Of a stretch of 64,000 nucleotides of DNA, positions 37,101 to 46,306 are shown in pieces. The notes below the pieces were generated by a model that was not told the DNA's origin, searched no databases, and saw only the letters and a program-made list of their open reading frames with translations. Made by a program: the position numbers and the translations under genes. Position 1 is the first letter of the stretch, and each line of letters opens with the position of its first letter. The DNA is from CAVSQX01 sp963730225 (GTDB lineage: Bacteria; Planctomycetota; Phycisphaerae; Tepidisphaerales; Tepidisphaeraceae): the NCBI GenBank assembly GCA_963730225.1, contig CAVSQX010000001.1, forward strand, positions 1,488,001 through 1,552,000, given 5' to 3'.

Positions 37101-38875
37101 AACCTACTACCTGACGGTCATCAACACCGAGGGCACGGCCAACACCACGACGGTGAATCTCTCCGGCGTCACCGCGGTCTCCTCCGCCGGAACCGCCACC
37201 AGCCTGACCGCCTCCTCCGCCACCGCCACCAACTCCATCACCGATCCGACCAACATCGTGCCCGTGACCTCTACCGTCTCGGGATTGGGCGTCAGCTTCA
37301 CCCACACGTTCGCCGCATACTCGATCACCGTGCTGCAATTCACCGCCGATTCCGCCCCCACCGTCGCCACGGCCGCCGCGGCAAATCCATCGCCCGTCGC
37401 CGCCACGACGACCAGCCTGTCTGTTCTGGGCGGAGACAATTCCGGCGAAGCCAATCTCACCTACCTGTGGTCGGCCACCGGGCCTGCCGCCGTGAACTTC
37501 AGCGTCAACGACACCAACTCCGCAAAAAATGCCGTTGCAACCTTCAGCGCGCCCGGCGTCTACATGTTCACCGCCACCATCACCAATTCGCTGAACCAAT
37601 CGACCACCAGTCTGGTCAACGTCACCGTCAATCAGACCATGACGCTCAGCAGCCCGACGCTCAACTCCGCCATCATCACCGGCGCAACAACGCAAGTGTC
37701 GGCCACCGACCAATTCGGCGATGTGATTTCGCCCGTCACCTGGTCCGTCACCGGCGGCGGGACGATCAACAGCTCCGGGCAATTCACCGCGGGTTTAACC
37801 GGTGCAGCGCCGGTCGTCAAAGGTGTCAGCGGAAGTTTATCCGCGACGTTAACCATCACCGTCGTCCCCATCACCTACAGCGACACCGCCGGCGCGAACA
37901 CATACGCCATCCGCCTCAGCCCGGCAAATGCTCTGCTCGAACAGATCTTCGTGAACACTCCCGAAACATCCACGCCGACTTACAGCATCGCCGGGTCGCT
38001 GCTGCCATCGCTGACGTTCGACTTCGGCTCCGGCGGCGATTCCCTGACAATCGATTTCACCAACGGCAATCCGACTCCCGCCGGCGGCATGCAGATTTCC
38101 GCCGGCGCGGGCGGCTCCGACAATCTTGCCGCAATCGGCGGCACCGCAATCGTCCCGCTGAATCTCTCCGCACTAACCATCGGCGCCAACGCCAAGCTGG
38201 CCGTCCTCACTCCACTCAATCACGCCAACCGCGCAGTCCTGCTCGCTTCCACCCTCTCCATCGCTTCCACCGGCCTGCTCGATCTGGGCGGCAATGACAT
38301 GGTCGTTCACCATGGAAGCCTCTCGCAATTAACCAGCCAAATCGGCCAGGGGTACGCAGGCGGAACCTGGACCGGCGTCAGCGGAATCACTTCCTCCTCA
38401 GCCGCCGTCGGAGCCGACACGGCGCTGGGCTTGGCACTCAATAGCAACGGTCAGCGCGCCGCTGCTGACCTCCTTCGACGGTCAAACCGTCAGCAGCACC
38501 GACGTGCTGATCAAGTACACTTACTTCGGCGATGCCAACCTCGATGGCGTGGTCAACGGTTCGGATTACACGCTGATCGACAACGGCCTGAACAACCATC
38601 TGACCGGCTGGCGCAATGGAGACTTCAATTACGATGGCGTGGTCAACGGCGACGATTACACGCTGATCGACAACGCATTCAACAATCAGGGTTCGGCCCC
38701 GCTGTTCGCGACAACCCCGGTGGAAGTCGTCGCCGACCCCATCGGCATTGTCTCCGCCAACCGCGCCCACCCCACCGCGCAGGTCTCACCCGCCACCCAA
38801 TCCGCGTTCAGCGAAACGCCCATCGCTGACTTATTCAATTGGAAGAAGCATCACGGCCTGGTTATCGACTTCTAA
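34124..38875 (+). pseudogene. LEPR-XLL, LamG x2, GH51 arabinofuranosidase, PKD, dockerin protein; three frameshifts
   Basis: Start TTG 34124 with GGAGG 5 bases upstream. The N-terminus carries the LEPR-XLL motif (ALEPRKLLSLP), a planctomycete secretion-associated motif. Two LamG domains follow (about 34260-34890 and 34895-35510), each with SIDDV or DIDDV. The GH51-like catalytic part (35560-37350) has FGAFMEDINYGGEGG, FRVPGGNYLEG, the acid/base Glu in VEIGNEDFF and the nucleophile Glu in IFIGEYASNQG. PKD and Ig-like domains follow, then the shared module and dockerin-like loops. Frame breaks lie near 34553, 35252 and 38451 (the last is one extra C, giving SNGSAPLLTSFDGQ). Repaired, about 1580 residues. 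No PEP-CTERM. The 3' end overlaps the GH43 gene by 45 bases. Confidence 0.85.
38500..38695 (+). repeat. shared dockerin-like module, copy 2
   Basis: Encodes KYTYFGDANLDGVVNGSD, RNGDFNYDGVVNGDD and TLIDNAFNNQG. Close match to 22840-23010 and 39030-39220. The preceding about 90 residues (GGNDMVVHHGS, GQGYAGGTWTG, ALNSNG, FDGQTV) are also shared by all three proteins. Confidence 0.8.
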
Positions 38876-41800
38876 TCGACCGCGCCGACGTCGTTTCACA
38901 AAGCCGATCACCCCGGTCGCAGCGAGGACCGCAACGGCCGGTTCCGGCACAGCGCTGCTGGAGTTCGTCGCAATCTGCGATGTCTGGACAGCGATCATGT
39001 CCGTCGCCATTCCAGCCAGGCTCGCCCCCTGCGTGTTGAATGCGTTGTCGATCAGCGTGTAGTCGTCGCCGTTGACCACGCCATCGTAATTGAAATCCCC
39101 GTTTTGCCAATTGGTCAGGCCGTTGTTCAAACCGTTGTCAATCAGCGTGTAGTCGCTGCCGTTGACGATGCCATCGAGGTTCGCATCGCCGACGTACGTG
39201 TACTTCACCAGCACGTCGGTGCTGGTGACGGTTTGGCCGTCAAATGTGTTCAGCAGCGCCGTGCTGCCGTTGGAGTTCAACTCGTAGCCAAGCGCCGTGT
39301 CGCTCCCGCCGGCGGCGGAGGAAGAAAGAATGCCACTTCCGTTCCAAGCACCACCGTCATATCCGCGGCCGATCTCGCTGTTGATGTTTGCCACGTTGCC
39401 GTTGTGGATGACCATGTCATTGCCGGTCATATCCATGGCGCCGCTGCTGTTGCTGGCGAAGCTCAGCGAGCCGGTCACCAACAGCGTTCGGCTGCCATGT
39501 GAAACGGGGCCGGCGATGCTTACCGCCCCGGCCGAGCCGACCGTCAGACTGCTCAGCGTCCGAGTGAGAATTCCGCCGCCGGAATTCGCCCCGAAGTTCG
39601 TCGTGCCGTTGGACGTCAGCGTCGCCGAAGATGAAAGCGCACCGTTTACGTTCATCGTCGCGCCCGCCGCGACCGTCACCGATGTTCCGGCGATCGAAGC
39701 GCCCGATGCAAGCGTGAGCGCGCCGCCATTCACTTTGGTGCCTCCGACATAGCTTTCCGCGGCGGTGAGTGTGATCGTGCCCGAGCCCAGCTTGGTCAGA
39801 CCGCCATCGTTGGCGACGCCGCTCAGCAGCGGCTGAGCGATCGTGACGGCATACCCGGCGTCGTTGATGAATGCGCCGCTGGCGTCCACGTTGGCGCCGG
39901 TCAGGCCCTGCATGAACGTCGCCGTCGATGCCGCCGCCTTGAGTGTGCCTCCGTTGAAATTGAAAGTACCCGAACCGGTGCCGCGTTGGATTCCCGGAGT
40001 GATGAGCGATCCACCGTTCAGGTTGATCGTGCCCGAGCCTCCGCTCATGCCGAGCTTTATCGTCCCGGCGGTGGTGACTTGTCCCGCTCCGGAGATGGTC
40101 AAGGTGCCGGCGCCCGCCTCACCAACGATCAGCGAATCGGAGGCGTTGGTTTGATTCAGCGTGCCGCCGCTGATGTTCCATACGCCGGTCGAACCCGTTT
40201 CCCGGCCGATGGCTAAAAAGAGCGTCGATTGAAAAGCGCCCCCGGTCTGATTCATGGTTCCCGTGCCGTATCCGCCGTCCCAGACATTGGTATTGGCCGT
40301 CACTGTTCCCGCGCCCAGGTTGTACACACCCACCGCCAGTTTCGATGTTCTACCGCCGATCGTGAAGCCGCCGTCGGCGCTGTCGTTGTCGGTCAGCGTC
40401 CCGCCGGTCTGAGTGACGGTGCCGCTGGCGAGCGTGTTGGAATAGAAACCCGAGCCGACATAAAACCCCCCACCGCTGTTGATCGTAATCTGACCACTCC
40501 CGCTGAGATTCAGCGTGCCGGTGGCGGCAGTCGCCGAATCGCCCGTGTCGCCGATGTTTAAATCGCCGCTGGACGTGAATGATCCCGAGCCGCTCACCGT
40601 CATCGTGCCCACATCGCCGGCGACGTCGCCGATGCTGTTAAACGTCGCCGCCGTCACCGCGCCGGTGATGGTCAGAGAACCCTGGTGCACAAATATGTTG
40701 CTCGTGTAGGAATTGGTTCCCGTGAGGCTCAGAACCCCCGCCCCGTATTTGTTCAATCCCACTCCAGAGACGGCGCCCAGACTCAGCGTGCTGGTCGACA
40801 GCGCGATGAAAACACCCAGCGTTTCCTTGGCCGTGATCGGAGCTGCGATGGTGTGGCTGCCGAATTCCACGTTGATCGTCGGCGAATTGGTGTTACCCGA
40901 ATCGAGCGTCAATCCGTTGCCGCTTGCGCTGCCGATCGTGTAGCTGCTGGTGCTGTCGAAATTCAGCGTGACGACCGTTTTTGCTCCGCCATCGAGCGTG
41001 ATCGTTTGATGGCCGGTCGTCGTTGCGACGAACGTGGCGATATTTCCAGCTCCATTGGGAACCGTATCCGACCAATTCGCTGCGGTGGACCAGTTCGCGT
41101 TGCTGGTTCCGGTCCAGGTTGGATTGGCCGGCGCGATCGACGGCCAATCGCTGGCGGTCCAGAAAAGATCGCGAATTCCCTCCGTGGGCGCTCCGTTGGC
41201 GTTGCCGTCATAATAGTGGTAGCCGAACTCCTGCTGCCCGTTCACCGTGAACATGCTGAATTGGCCCGGACCGATTTCATTTCCCTCGCTCTCCAGAAAA
41301 ACCGATCCACCGCCGTTGGTCAGCGCCACGCCGTTCTCATCGAGGTACGGCCCGGTGATGCTCGTGCTGCGTCCGACGCGGATGTTGTAAGTGCTCGTCA
41401 CGCCATCGCAACACGCGCCCCAGTTCTCGAACAGGTAGTAATATCCATCGTGCTGCACCAGATACGACGCCTCGATCCCGTTGAAGTAGGAATTCGAATT
41501 GTTGTTGCTGTTGGCCGCGATGTGGGTGACTGATGTGCCCGATTTCACCTGCCCGGTCGTCGGATCCAGTTGGGCCAGATAGATTCCAGTCCAATACGAG
41601 CCGAAGCTCATCCACAGCGTGCCGTCGCTGTTCTGCAAAAGCGATGGATCGATCGTGTTGTACGCGCTGCCGGTCGTTGATTGAATCACCGGGCCCTGAT
41701 CGGTCCAGGCGTAATTGACATCCGACGGATTCAGCGTCGGACTGGTCGCCAGCCCGATCGCCGAAACCTGCGACCCAAACGTGGACACCGCGTAGTACAT

Positions 41801-42160
41801 GTAATATTGGTTGTTCCGATAGATGACGTCCGGCGCCCAAAAAAAACCGGTAAATCCAGGCACGGCCGTGCTCGTCCACGCCGGTTGCGTGGCGAATACG
41901 GAAGGGCCGGCGGTCCAATTGATCGTGTCCGTTGACGTGCGCGAGATGATGCCCTGCCCCGTGGCATAGTAAAAATAATTCGAGCCCTCTTGAATTATCG
42001 TCGACGGATCATGCGCGCCGGTGACGCCATCGACCGGCAGCTCCTGCCCGACGGCTGATCGCGCCATCGCCGCCGCTGCCAGCGCAGCCGACATCAGCAC
42101 CCGCCGATCGGGACGCCATTGGCGAATCGGATTAACCCACGGAGATACGATGTCGGCCAT
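38831..42160 (-). CDS. GH43 endo-arabinanase-like enzyme with beta-helix repeats, dockerin and PEP-CTERM
   Basis: 1109 residues from ATG 42160. A twin-Arg-like export signal (RPDRRVLMSAALAAAAM). GH43 five-bladed propeller at about 45-345: base Asp in VTGAHDPSTII, WAPDVIYRNNQYYMYY, pKa-modulating Asp in YNTIDPSLLQ, acid Glu in NGIEASYLV. The arrangement fits endo-1,5-alpha-arabinanase or related GH43. Residues about 350-950 are autotransporter-type beta-helix repeats (GSGTITLTAAESYVGGTKVNG). The shared C-terminal module and EF-hand-like loops (DANLDGIVNGSD, DFNYDGVVNGDD) come next, then SAVPEPAVAVLAATGVIG and KRRRRGR, with an unusual 17-residue extra tail. It would cut arabinan backbone at the cell surface. 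Confidence 0.9.
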   Translation of the reverse strand: MADIVSPWVNPIRQWRPDRRVLMSAALAAAAMARSAVGQELPVDGVTGAHDPSTIIQEGSNYFYYATGQGIISRTSTDTINWTAGPSVFATQPAWTSTAVPGFTGFFWAPDVIYRNNQYYMYYAVSTFGSQVSAIGLATSPTLNPSDVNYAWTDQGPVIQSTTGSAYNTIDPSLLQNSDGTLWMSFGSYWTGIYLAQLDPTTGQVKSGTSVTHIAANSNNNSNSYFNGIEASYLVQHDGYYYLFENWGACCDGVTSTYNIRVGRSTSITGPYLDENGVALTNGGGSVFLESEGNEIGPGQFSMFTVNGQQEFGYHYYDGNANGAPTEGIRDLFWTASDWPSIAPANPTWTGTSNANWSTAANWSDTVPNGAGNIATFVATTTGHQTITLDGGAKTVVTLNFDSTSSYTIGSASGNGLTLDSGNTNSPTINVEFGSHTIAAPITAKETLGVFIALSTSTLSLGAVSGVGLNKYGAGVLSLTGTNSYTSNIFVHQGSLTITGAVTAATFNSIGDVAGDVGTMTVSGSGSFTSSGDLNIGDTGDSATAATGTLNLSGSGQITINSGGGFYVGSGFYSNTLASGTVTQTGGTLTDNDSADGGFTIGGRTSKLAVGVYNLGAGTVTANTNVWDGGYGTGTMNQTGGAFQSTLFLAIGRETGSTGVWNISGGTLNQTNASDSLIVGEAGAGTLTISGAGQVTTAGTIKLGMSGGSGTINLNGGSLITPGIQRGTGSGTFNFNGGTLKAAASTATFMQGLTGANVDASGAFINDAGYAVTIAQPLLSGVANDGGLTKLGSGTITLTAAESYVGGTKVNGGALTLASGASIAGTSVTVAAGATMNVNGALSSSATLTSNGTTNFGANSGGGILTRTLSSLTVGSAGAVSIAGPVSHGSRTLLVTGSLSFASNSSGAMDMTGNDMVIHNGNVANINSEIGRGYDGGAWNGSGILSSSAAGGSDTALGYELNSNGSTALLNTFDGQTVTSTDVLVKYTYVGDANLDGIVNGSDYTLIDNGLNNGLTNWQNGDFNYDGVVNGDDYTLIDNAFNTQGASLAGMATDMIAVQTSQIATNSSSAVPEPAVAVLAATGVIGFVKRRRRGRLEVDNQAVMLLPIE
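39030..39220 (-). repeat. shared dockerin-like module, copy 3
   Basis: Encodes KYTYVGDANLDGIVNGSD, QNGDFNYDGVVNGDD and TLIDNAFNTQGAS. Lies about 330 bases from copy 2 but on the opposite strand, so the two form a long inverted repeat. Confidence 0.8.
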
Positions 42161-42163
42161 TAC

Positions 42164-42186
42164 TACTTTCCGCCACCATGAAAGTA
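42164..42186. promoter_or_regulatory. inverted repeat upstream of the GH43 gene
   Basis: TACTTTC-N9-GAAAGTA, a perfect 7-bp inverted repeat starting 4 bases upstream of the GH43 ATG and overlapping its weak ribosome site (GGAAAG). The half-site matches that of the araA repeat at 30704-30718, though the spacer is 9 rather than 3 bases. Candidate second site for the ROK regulator. Confidence 0.4.
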
Positions 42187-42324
42187 ATTATGCTACATGG
42201 CCGCCGGCGTCCGCACAAACTAAAACTTTTGAATTGGTTCGATTTCCAGCCATTTGAAAAAAAACGCCATCGCCGCATGCACCTCGCGGTTTTTGATATG
42301 GTTTAGCGGTTCGCCGCAGCAACC

Positions 42325-43327
42325 GTGACCATCGAGAAGCCCATTCTCTACTCTGCCTTCGATCTTTCCTCGATCCTCGTGGGAGGTTCCGCCGCCAAAT
42401 CGTTCCAAAACAGCCTGGCCCTGATCCGTCACGTCGAGAATCTCGGATACCACCGCTTCTGGGTTGCCGAGCACCACAGCATTGCCGGAATCGCTTCCTC
42501 GGCTACATCCGTGCTGATTGGCTACCTCGCCGCCGGAACCCACCGAATCCGCGTCGGCTCCGGCGGCATCATGCTCCCCAACCACGCCCCGCTGGTGATC
42601 GCCGAACAATTCGGCACCCTCGAATCCATGTATCCCGGACGCATCGACCTGGGCCTCGGCCGCGCCCGGCGGTGACTCGCGCACCGCCATGGCGCTTTCG
42701 CGCGGGCTCGACAGCGGCGCAAGCCGATTCCCTCGCGACGTGCGGGAACTCCAATCCTACTTCCGTCCCGCCAACGGTCCCCAGGCCGTTCGCGCCATTC
42801 CCGGCGAAGGTTTGAATGTGCCCATTTATCTCCTGGGCTCCAGCGATTTCAGCGCTCAACTCGCCGCCGATCTCGGCTTGCCCTTCGCCTTTGCTTCGCA
42901 CTTCTCTCCCGATCTGCTCGAAGCGGCGCTGAATTTGTATCGCCGAAACTTTCGTCCCTCGCCCGCTCAGCCATCTCCGTATGTCATAGTGACCGTCAAC
43001 GCTTTCGCCGCCGACACCGACGCCGAGGCGCGCCGCCTCTTCACGTCATTGCAGCAGCGGTTTTTGCAGATGGTTCGCAATCGCCGCGAGGAATTGCCGC
43101 CGCCGGTCGATTCCATGGACGGCCTCTGGACTCCGCAGGAGCAATCCGCCGTCAATCTCAAGTTGCGCTATTCCGCGGTCGGCTCCGTCGACACCGTTCG
43201 TCATTTCTTTCAAAAACTGCTCCACAAAACAGCGGCCGACGAATTCATCATCGCCGCCGATATTTTCGATCAGCCGGCCCGGCTTCGCTCCTTCGAGCTG
43301 GTAGCTTCGGTCCTGCGATCGCTGTAA
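42325..43327 (+). pseudogene. LLM-class flavin-dependent oxidoreductase (luciferase-like), one frameshift
   Basis: GTG 42325 starts TIEKPILYSAFDLSS, ENLGYHRFWVAEHHS, VGSGGIMLPNHAPL and RIDLGLGRA. The first frame ends at 42675, but the other frame continues PGGDSRTAMALSRGL. Restoring a lost 2-base CG unit at about 42664 recreates the family motif LGLGRAPGGD. The remainder (PIYLLGSSDFSAQLAADLGLPFAFASHF, VIVTVNAFAADTDAEA) is typical of the LuxA-like subfamily. About 335 residues repaired. It would use FMNH2 or F420; the substrate is unknown. Divergent from the GH43 gene. Confidence 0.87.
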
Positions 43328-43375
43328 TCGCACCGCGATCGTTCCAAGCGGCCCCAATGACGTGCATCCGATCAG

Positions 43376-43448
<73 letters not shown>

Positions 43449-43482
43449 GACACGAAAAACTCTATTGCCAGCTAATCCGTTG

Positions 43483-44220
43483 TCAAGATTGGCTCGGCTG
43501 AATTGCGTCCGCGCCGCGGCAACAGGCGAACACGGCGGTGGCGACGACGGCGGCGGTCTCGATTCGCAAAACGGTCTGCGTCAAAGCTACGCCGGCGGCG
43601 CCGGTGCCGTCGAAAAGCTGAACCTCCTCGTCGCTCCAGCCGCCTTCGGGGCCCACGAACAGCCAAATTTCCCCATGCGGGCCCGGACGCTGCAAATACT
43701 GATGGATGGGAAGAGCATCGGATCGTGTCGAAAAGTAGATCGCCGATGGAGCCAAGGTTAGTGCGTCCTGGAGCGTCGTCAGCGGGCTGATTTCCATCAC
43801 GCCGCGGCGGCGCGATTGGCGGGCGGATTCGACGGCCAATCGCTTCCAACGCTGGAACTTGTTTTTGCCGCCCGGAAGCACGACGCTGCGGCGCGTCTGC
43901 AGCGGGACGAATCGGCCGACGCCCAATTCGCTGAGCTTCTCGACCATCCAGCCGGCTCGCTCTCCCTTGGGCACGGCGGCGGCGACGGTCAATTGCTGTG
44001 GACCATTCGATTTTGCCGGCTCGAACCGTTGGACCGTCGCGATCAATCGATTCGAATCGCCCGAAGAAATGGCTCCCAAGGCCGTGGCCCCGGCGTCGTC
44101 GAACAATTCGACCGTCGAGCCAACCGGCATTCGCAGCACGTCTCGAAGATGATGGGATGCGGCGGCGTCCAGGGCGTTTTCTCCGATGCGAATCTGACGA
44201 ACGTGAATTCGACGCTTCAC
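43483..44220 (-). CDS. rsmE: 16S rRNA (uracil1498-N3)-methyltransferase
   Basis: Methylates U1498 of 16S rRNA with SAM. About 245 residues if started at GTG 44220 (VKRRIHVRQIRIGENAL). No ATG lies in a sensible place, and the frame stays open upstream inside the divergent gene, so the start is uncertain. N-terminal PUA-like domain; the SPOUT part has HHLRDVLRMPVG, KGERAGWMVEKLSELGVGRFVPL, ARQSRRR, and the knot FVGPEGGWSDEE and LTQTVLRIETAAV. Confidence 0.9.
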   Translation of the reverse strand: MKRRIHVRQIRIGENALDAAASHHLRDVLRMPVGSTVELFDDAGATALGAISSGDSNRLIATVQRFEPAKSNGPQQLTVAAAVPKGERAGWMVEKLSELGVGRFVPLQTRRSVVLPGGKNKFQRWKRLAVESARQSRRRGVMEISPLTTLQDALTLAPSAIYFSTRSDALPIHQYLQRPGPHGEIWLFVGPEGGWSDEEVQLFDGTGAAGVALTQTVLRIETAAVVATAVFACCRGADAIQPSQS

Positions 44221-44362
44221 CGCGTCAATTATCAGCCGATCATCGCCGCCGGGCAACCGGCTGTTGTGATTCGCAAATCGGAAGTTATGATGCACGGTAA
44301 TTCGTCCGATAAGGGCGTCGGAGACGCTCCTAAAGCGCGTCCGCCAAACGAAGGGAGTCGTT

Positions 44363-44914
44363 ATGGGCCAGGCCGTGGTGGACCTGCCCGATCCGTTGCA
44401 AAATCCGAAGCCGGCGCCCAGCGCCGACGATATGCTCGCGCAGTTGGCCAGCGACGAGATCGATCGTCTGTTGGCGGATTCGGATGACGGCAAAGAAGCC
44501 CCCTCCTCGCCGCCGCCGGTCAGCGAACTACCCACGCCCAAATCCGACGCGCCGGCTGCGGCGTCGATCCCTCCGACACCAACCCCACCGCCGGCGCAGG
44601 TTGAGGTTGCAGCCGTACAGCCCCCAGCCGTTGAAGACCGTTCCGCCGCCGATGATCTGGCAGAGCGCAAAGCTCTGATCGACGCCGCCTCCGCCACCCC
44701 GCCCGCCGCCGCCCCTGCCGAGCCCATACAGTTGATGGAGCTGCGCATTCCGCCGACGTTACCGGCCATTCTGCGGCCGCTGGAATGGCTCAGCGCCCCG
44801 CTGGATTCCTGTCCCGATACGGTTCGCGAATTCGTCGGCCGTGCCGCCGTGCTCACGATGATCAATGCGATCGCCCTGCTCGGATATGTCTGGCTCTTCC
44901 GCCGACATCATTGA
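44363..44914 (+). CDS. Pro/Ala-rich protein with C-terminal TM helix
   Basis: 183 residues from ATG 44363, with GAAGGGAG upstream. The N-terminus has SADDMLAQLASDEIDRLLAD. A long disordered Pro/Ala linker follows (about 45-115), then a conserved-looking region (LRIPPTLPAILRPLEWLSAPL, CPDTVREFVGRAAVLTMINA) and a terminal TM segment (AIALLGYVWLFRRHH). Not recognised as a named family. It converges on the zinc-ribbon membrane protein, with one base between stops. Confidence 0.75.
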   Translation: MGQAVVDLPDPLQNPKPAPSADDMLAQLASDEIDRLLADSDDGKEAPSSPPPVSELPTPKSDAPAAASIPPTPTPPPAQVEVAAVQPPAVEDRSAADDLAERKALIDAASATPPAAAPAEPIQLMELRIPPTLPAILRPLEWLSAPLDSCPDTVREFVGRAAVLTMINAIALLGYVWLFRRHH

Positions 44915-44915
44915 T

Positions 44916-46169
44916 TCAAAGATGCCGCGATCGCGTGGAGACGTGCCTCTGTAGCACCCACGGAAAGTCTTCGTGATGGGCGCGATACATCATGCCCAGG
45001 TGCCAGCAGAAAAAATGAGCCAGGTAGACGGATACGCCCAACACGCCCAGAACGACCGCGGGCTTGTGCAGGAACTCGATCACGCGGTTGGGCGCGATCG
45101 GCGCGCTGCTGGGAGCGATGAGATAGAACATCGCCGACACCAGCGCCAGCAGGAAGACGCCCACCGAGAGTAGATAATCCCCGCCGCACGAGCGGACCAC
45201 CCCCAGGACGCGATCGGGCCGCAGATTCGACAACGAGCCGCTGGTCACCGTCGTCAGCAGCACGGCGGGCATGAAAAACGAGCCGGCCAGTTGCAGCGCC
45301 AGAACCAGAACCACACGTAGATGCTCGTCCATCTCGATGCGCGGAGCGGCAACGATGATCAGCGGATAATAGCAAATCAATCCGGCCGATATCACGCTGA
45401 CCATGGGATTGAAAATGTCTTCCGTGATGGCGAAATGGCGCAGCGGCCGAGGAAGCTCCGGGCTCGCTTCGGGACCCATCTCCTCGATCACGCAGCCGTA
45501 GTACGCCAGGATGAACCAGATTGGAATATTCAAAACCTGAAGCGAAACCCGGAAGAAAAACGCTTCGACGGCAAGCATCGTGCCGAAAAGACCCGCCAGG
45601 ATGTAAAAAATGTACGCAAAGGCCAGCACAACGATATTGGCGGGCATAAACAATTCGAGCATCAGCGACAGCGGTGTGACCTGTTTGCTGGTGGAACCGC
45701 TGGCGTAGCTGATAGGGCGCACCGACGCCACCGGCTGAACCGGAATCGCCTTCACCGGCAGGGCCGCTTCAACGTCGACCGGAATCAGCGTGTCTTCGGC
45801 CGGGTCCCTGAACTCAATTGGGCGCAGAAGTTCGCCGGTGTGCGGATCGTAGCGCGGAAGGCTCGGCGACGCATCTTCGATGGGCTCGCCGATCGCGGCG
45901 ACGCTGTCCTTGGTTGGGCGCAGATCTTTCTCCCGGCCATGAGAATCGTGCGTATGCGGCGAGAACGCCGCCAGATCCGCCAGCGAGTGCGGATCGCGAA
46001 TCGCACTGCGATCGTGGAGTTTGAACGTGCCGTCGTCGTGAATGTTGGCCAGATCGCCCAGCGTCGGCACATCCGCCAACAGCCCGCAGCGGGGACACTG
46101 GATCATCCCGCCCGCCTGATCGTCGGCGAGCTCGAAACCGTGGCCGCACTTGCACGGAAATTTGATCAT
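44916..46169 (-). CDS. zinc-ribbon multi-pass membrane protein
   Basis: 417 residues from ATG 46169. The N-terminus is a rubredoxin-like zinc ribbon (FPCKCGHGFELADDQAGGMIQCPRCG, four Cys), followed by a polar region of about 130 residues. The second half has five or six TM segments (PANIVVLAFAYIFYILAGLFG, FFRVSLQVLNIPIWFILAYYG, VSVISAGLICYYPLIIV, YLLSVGVFLLALVSAMFYL, VVLGVLGVSVYLAHFFC). This ribbon-plus-membrane design is common in Planctomycetota. Function unknown. Confidence 0.8.
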   Translation of the reverse strand: MIKFPCKCGHGFELADDQAGGMIQCPRCGLLADVPTLGDLANIHDDGTFKLHDRSAIRDPHSLADLAAFSPHTHDSHGREKDLRPTKDSVAAIGEPIEDASPSLPRYDPHTGELLRPIEFRDPAEDTLIPVDVEAALPVKAIPVQPVASVRPISYASGSTSKQVTPLSLMLELFMPANIVVLAFAYIFYILAGLFGTMLAVEAFFFRVSLQVLNIPIWFILAYYGCVIEEMGPEASPELPRPLRHFAITEDIFNPMVSVISAGLICYYPLIIVAAPRIEMDEHLRVVLVLALQLAGSFFMPAVLLTTVTSGSLSNLRPDRVLGVVRSCGGDYLLSVGVFLLALVSAMFYLIAPSSAPIAPNRVIEFLHKPAVVLGVLGVSVYLAHFFCWHLGMMYRAHHEDFPWVLQRHVSTRSRHL

Positions 46170-46306
46170 GGTCGGCCCATCGCCCGCAATGGATTATAGT
46201 CATTTCCATGACGGAGCCGATCCCATGCCATTGCGAATTGTCCCCGCAGCGGCGGATTCATAGAATGGTCGGCTCGATCGCAACGGACGCGGAAAGGACA
46301 AAACTT

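Noticed and set aside
36729..38297. 522-codon plus-strand open frame over the GH51 gene
   Set aside because: Composition is extreme Arg/His/Gln, typical of a shifted frame; the GH51 frame carries clear motifs.
44221..44865. N-terminal extension of RsmE
   Set aside because: The extra open frame is Ser/Gly/Ala-rich antisense of the divergent gene and has no family homology.
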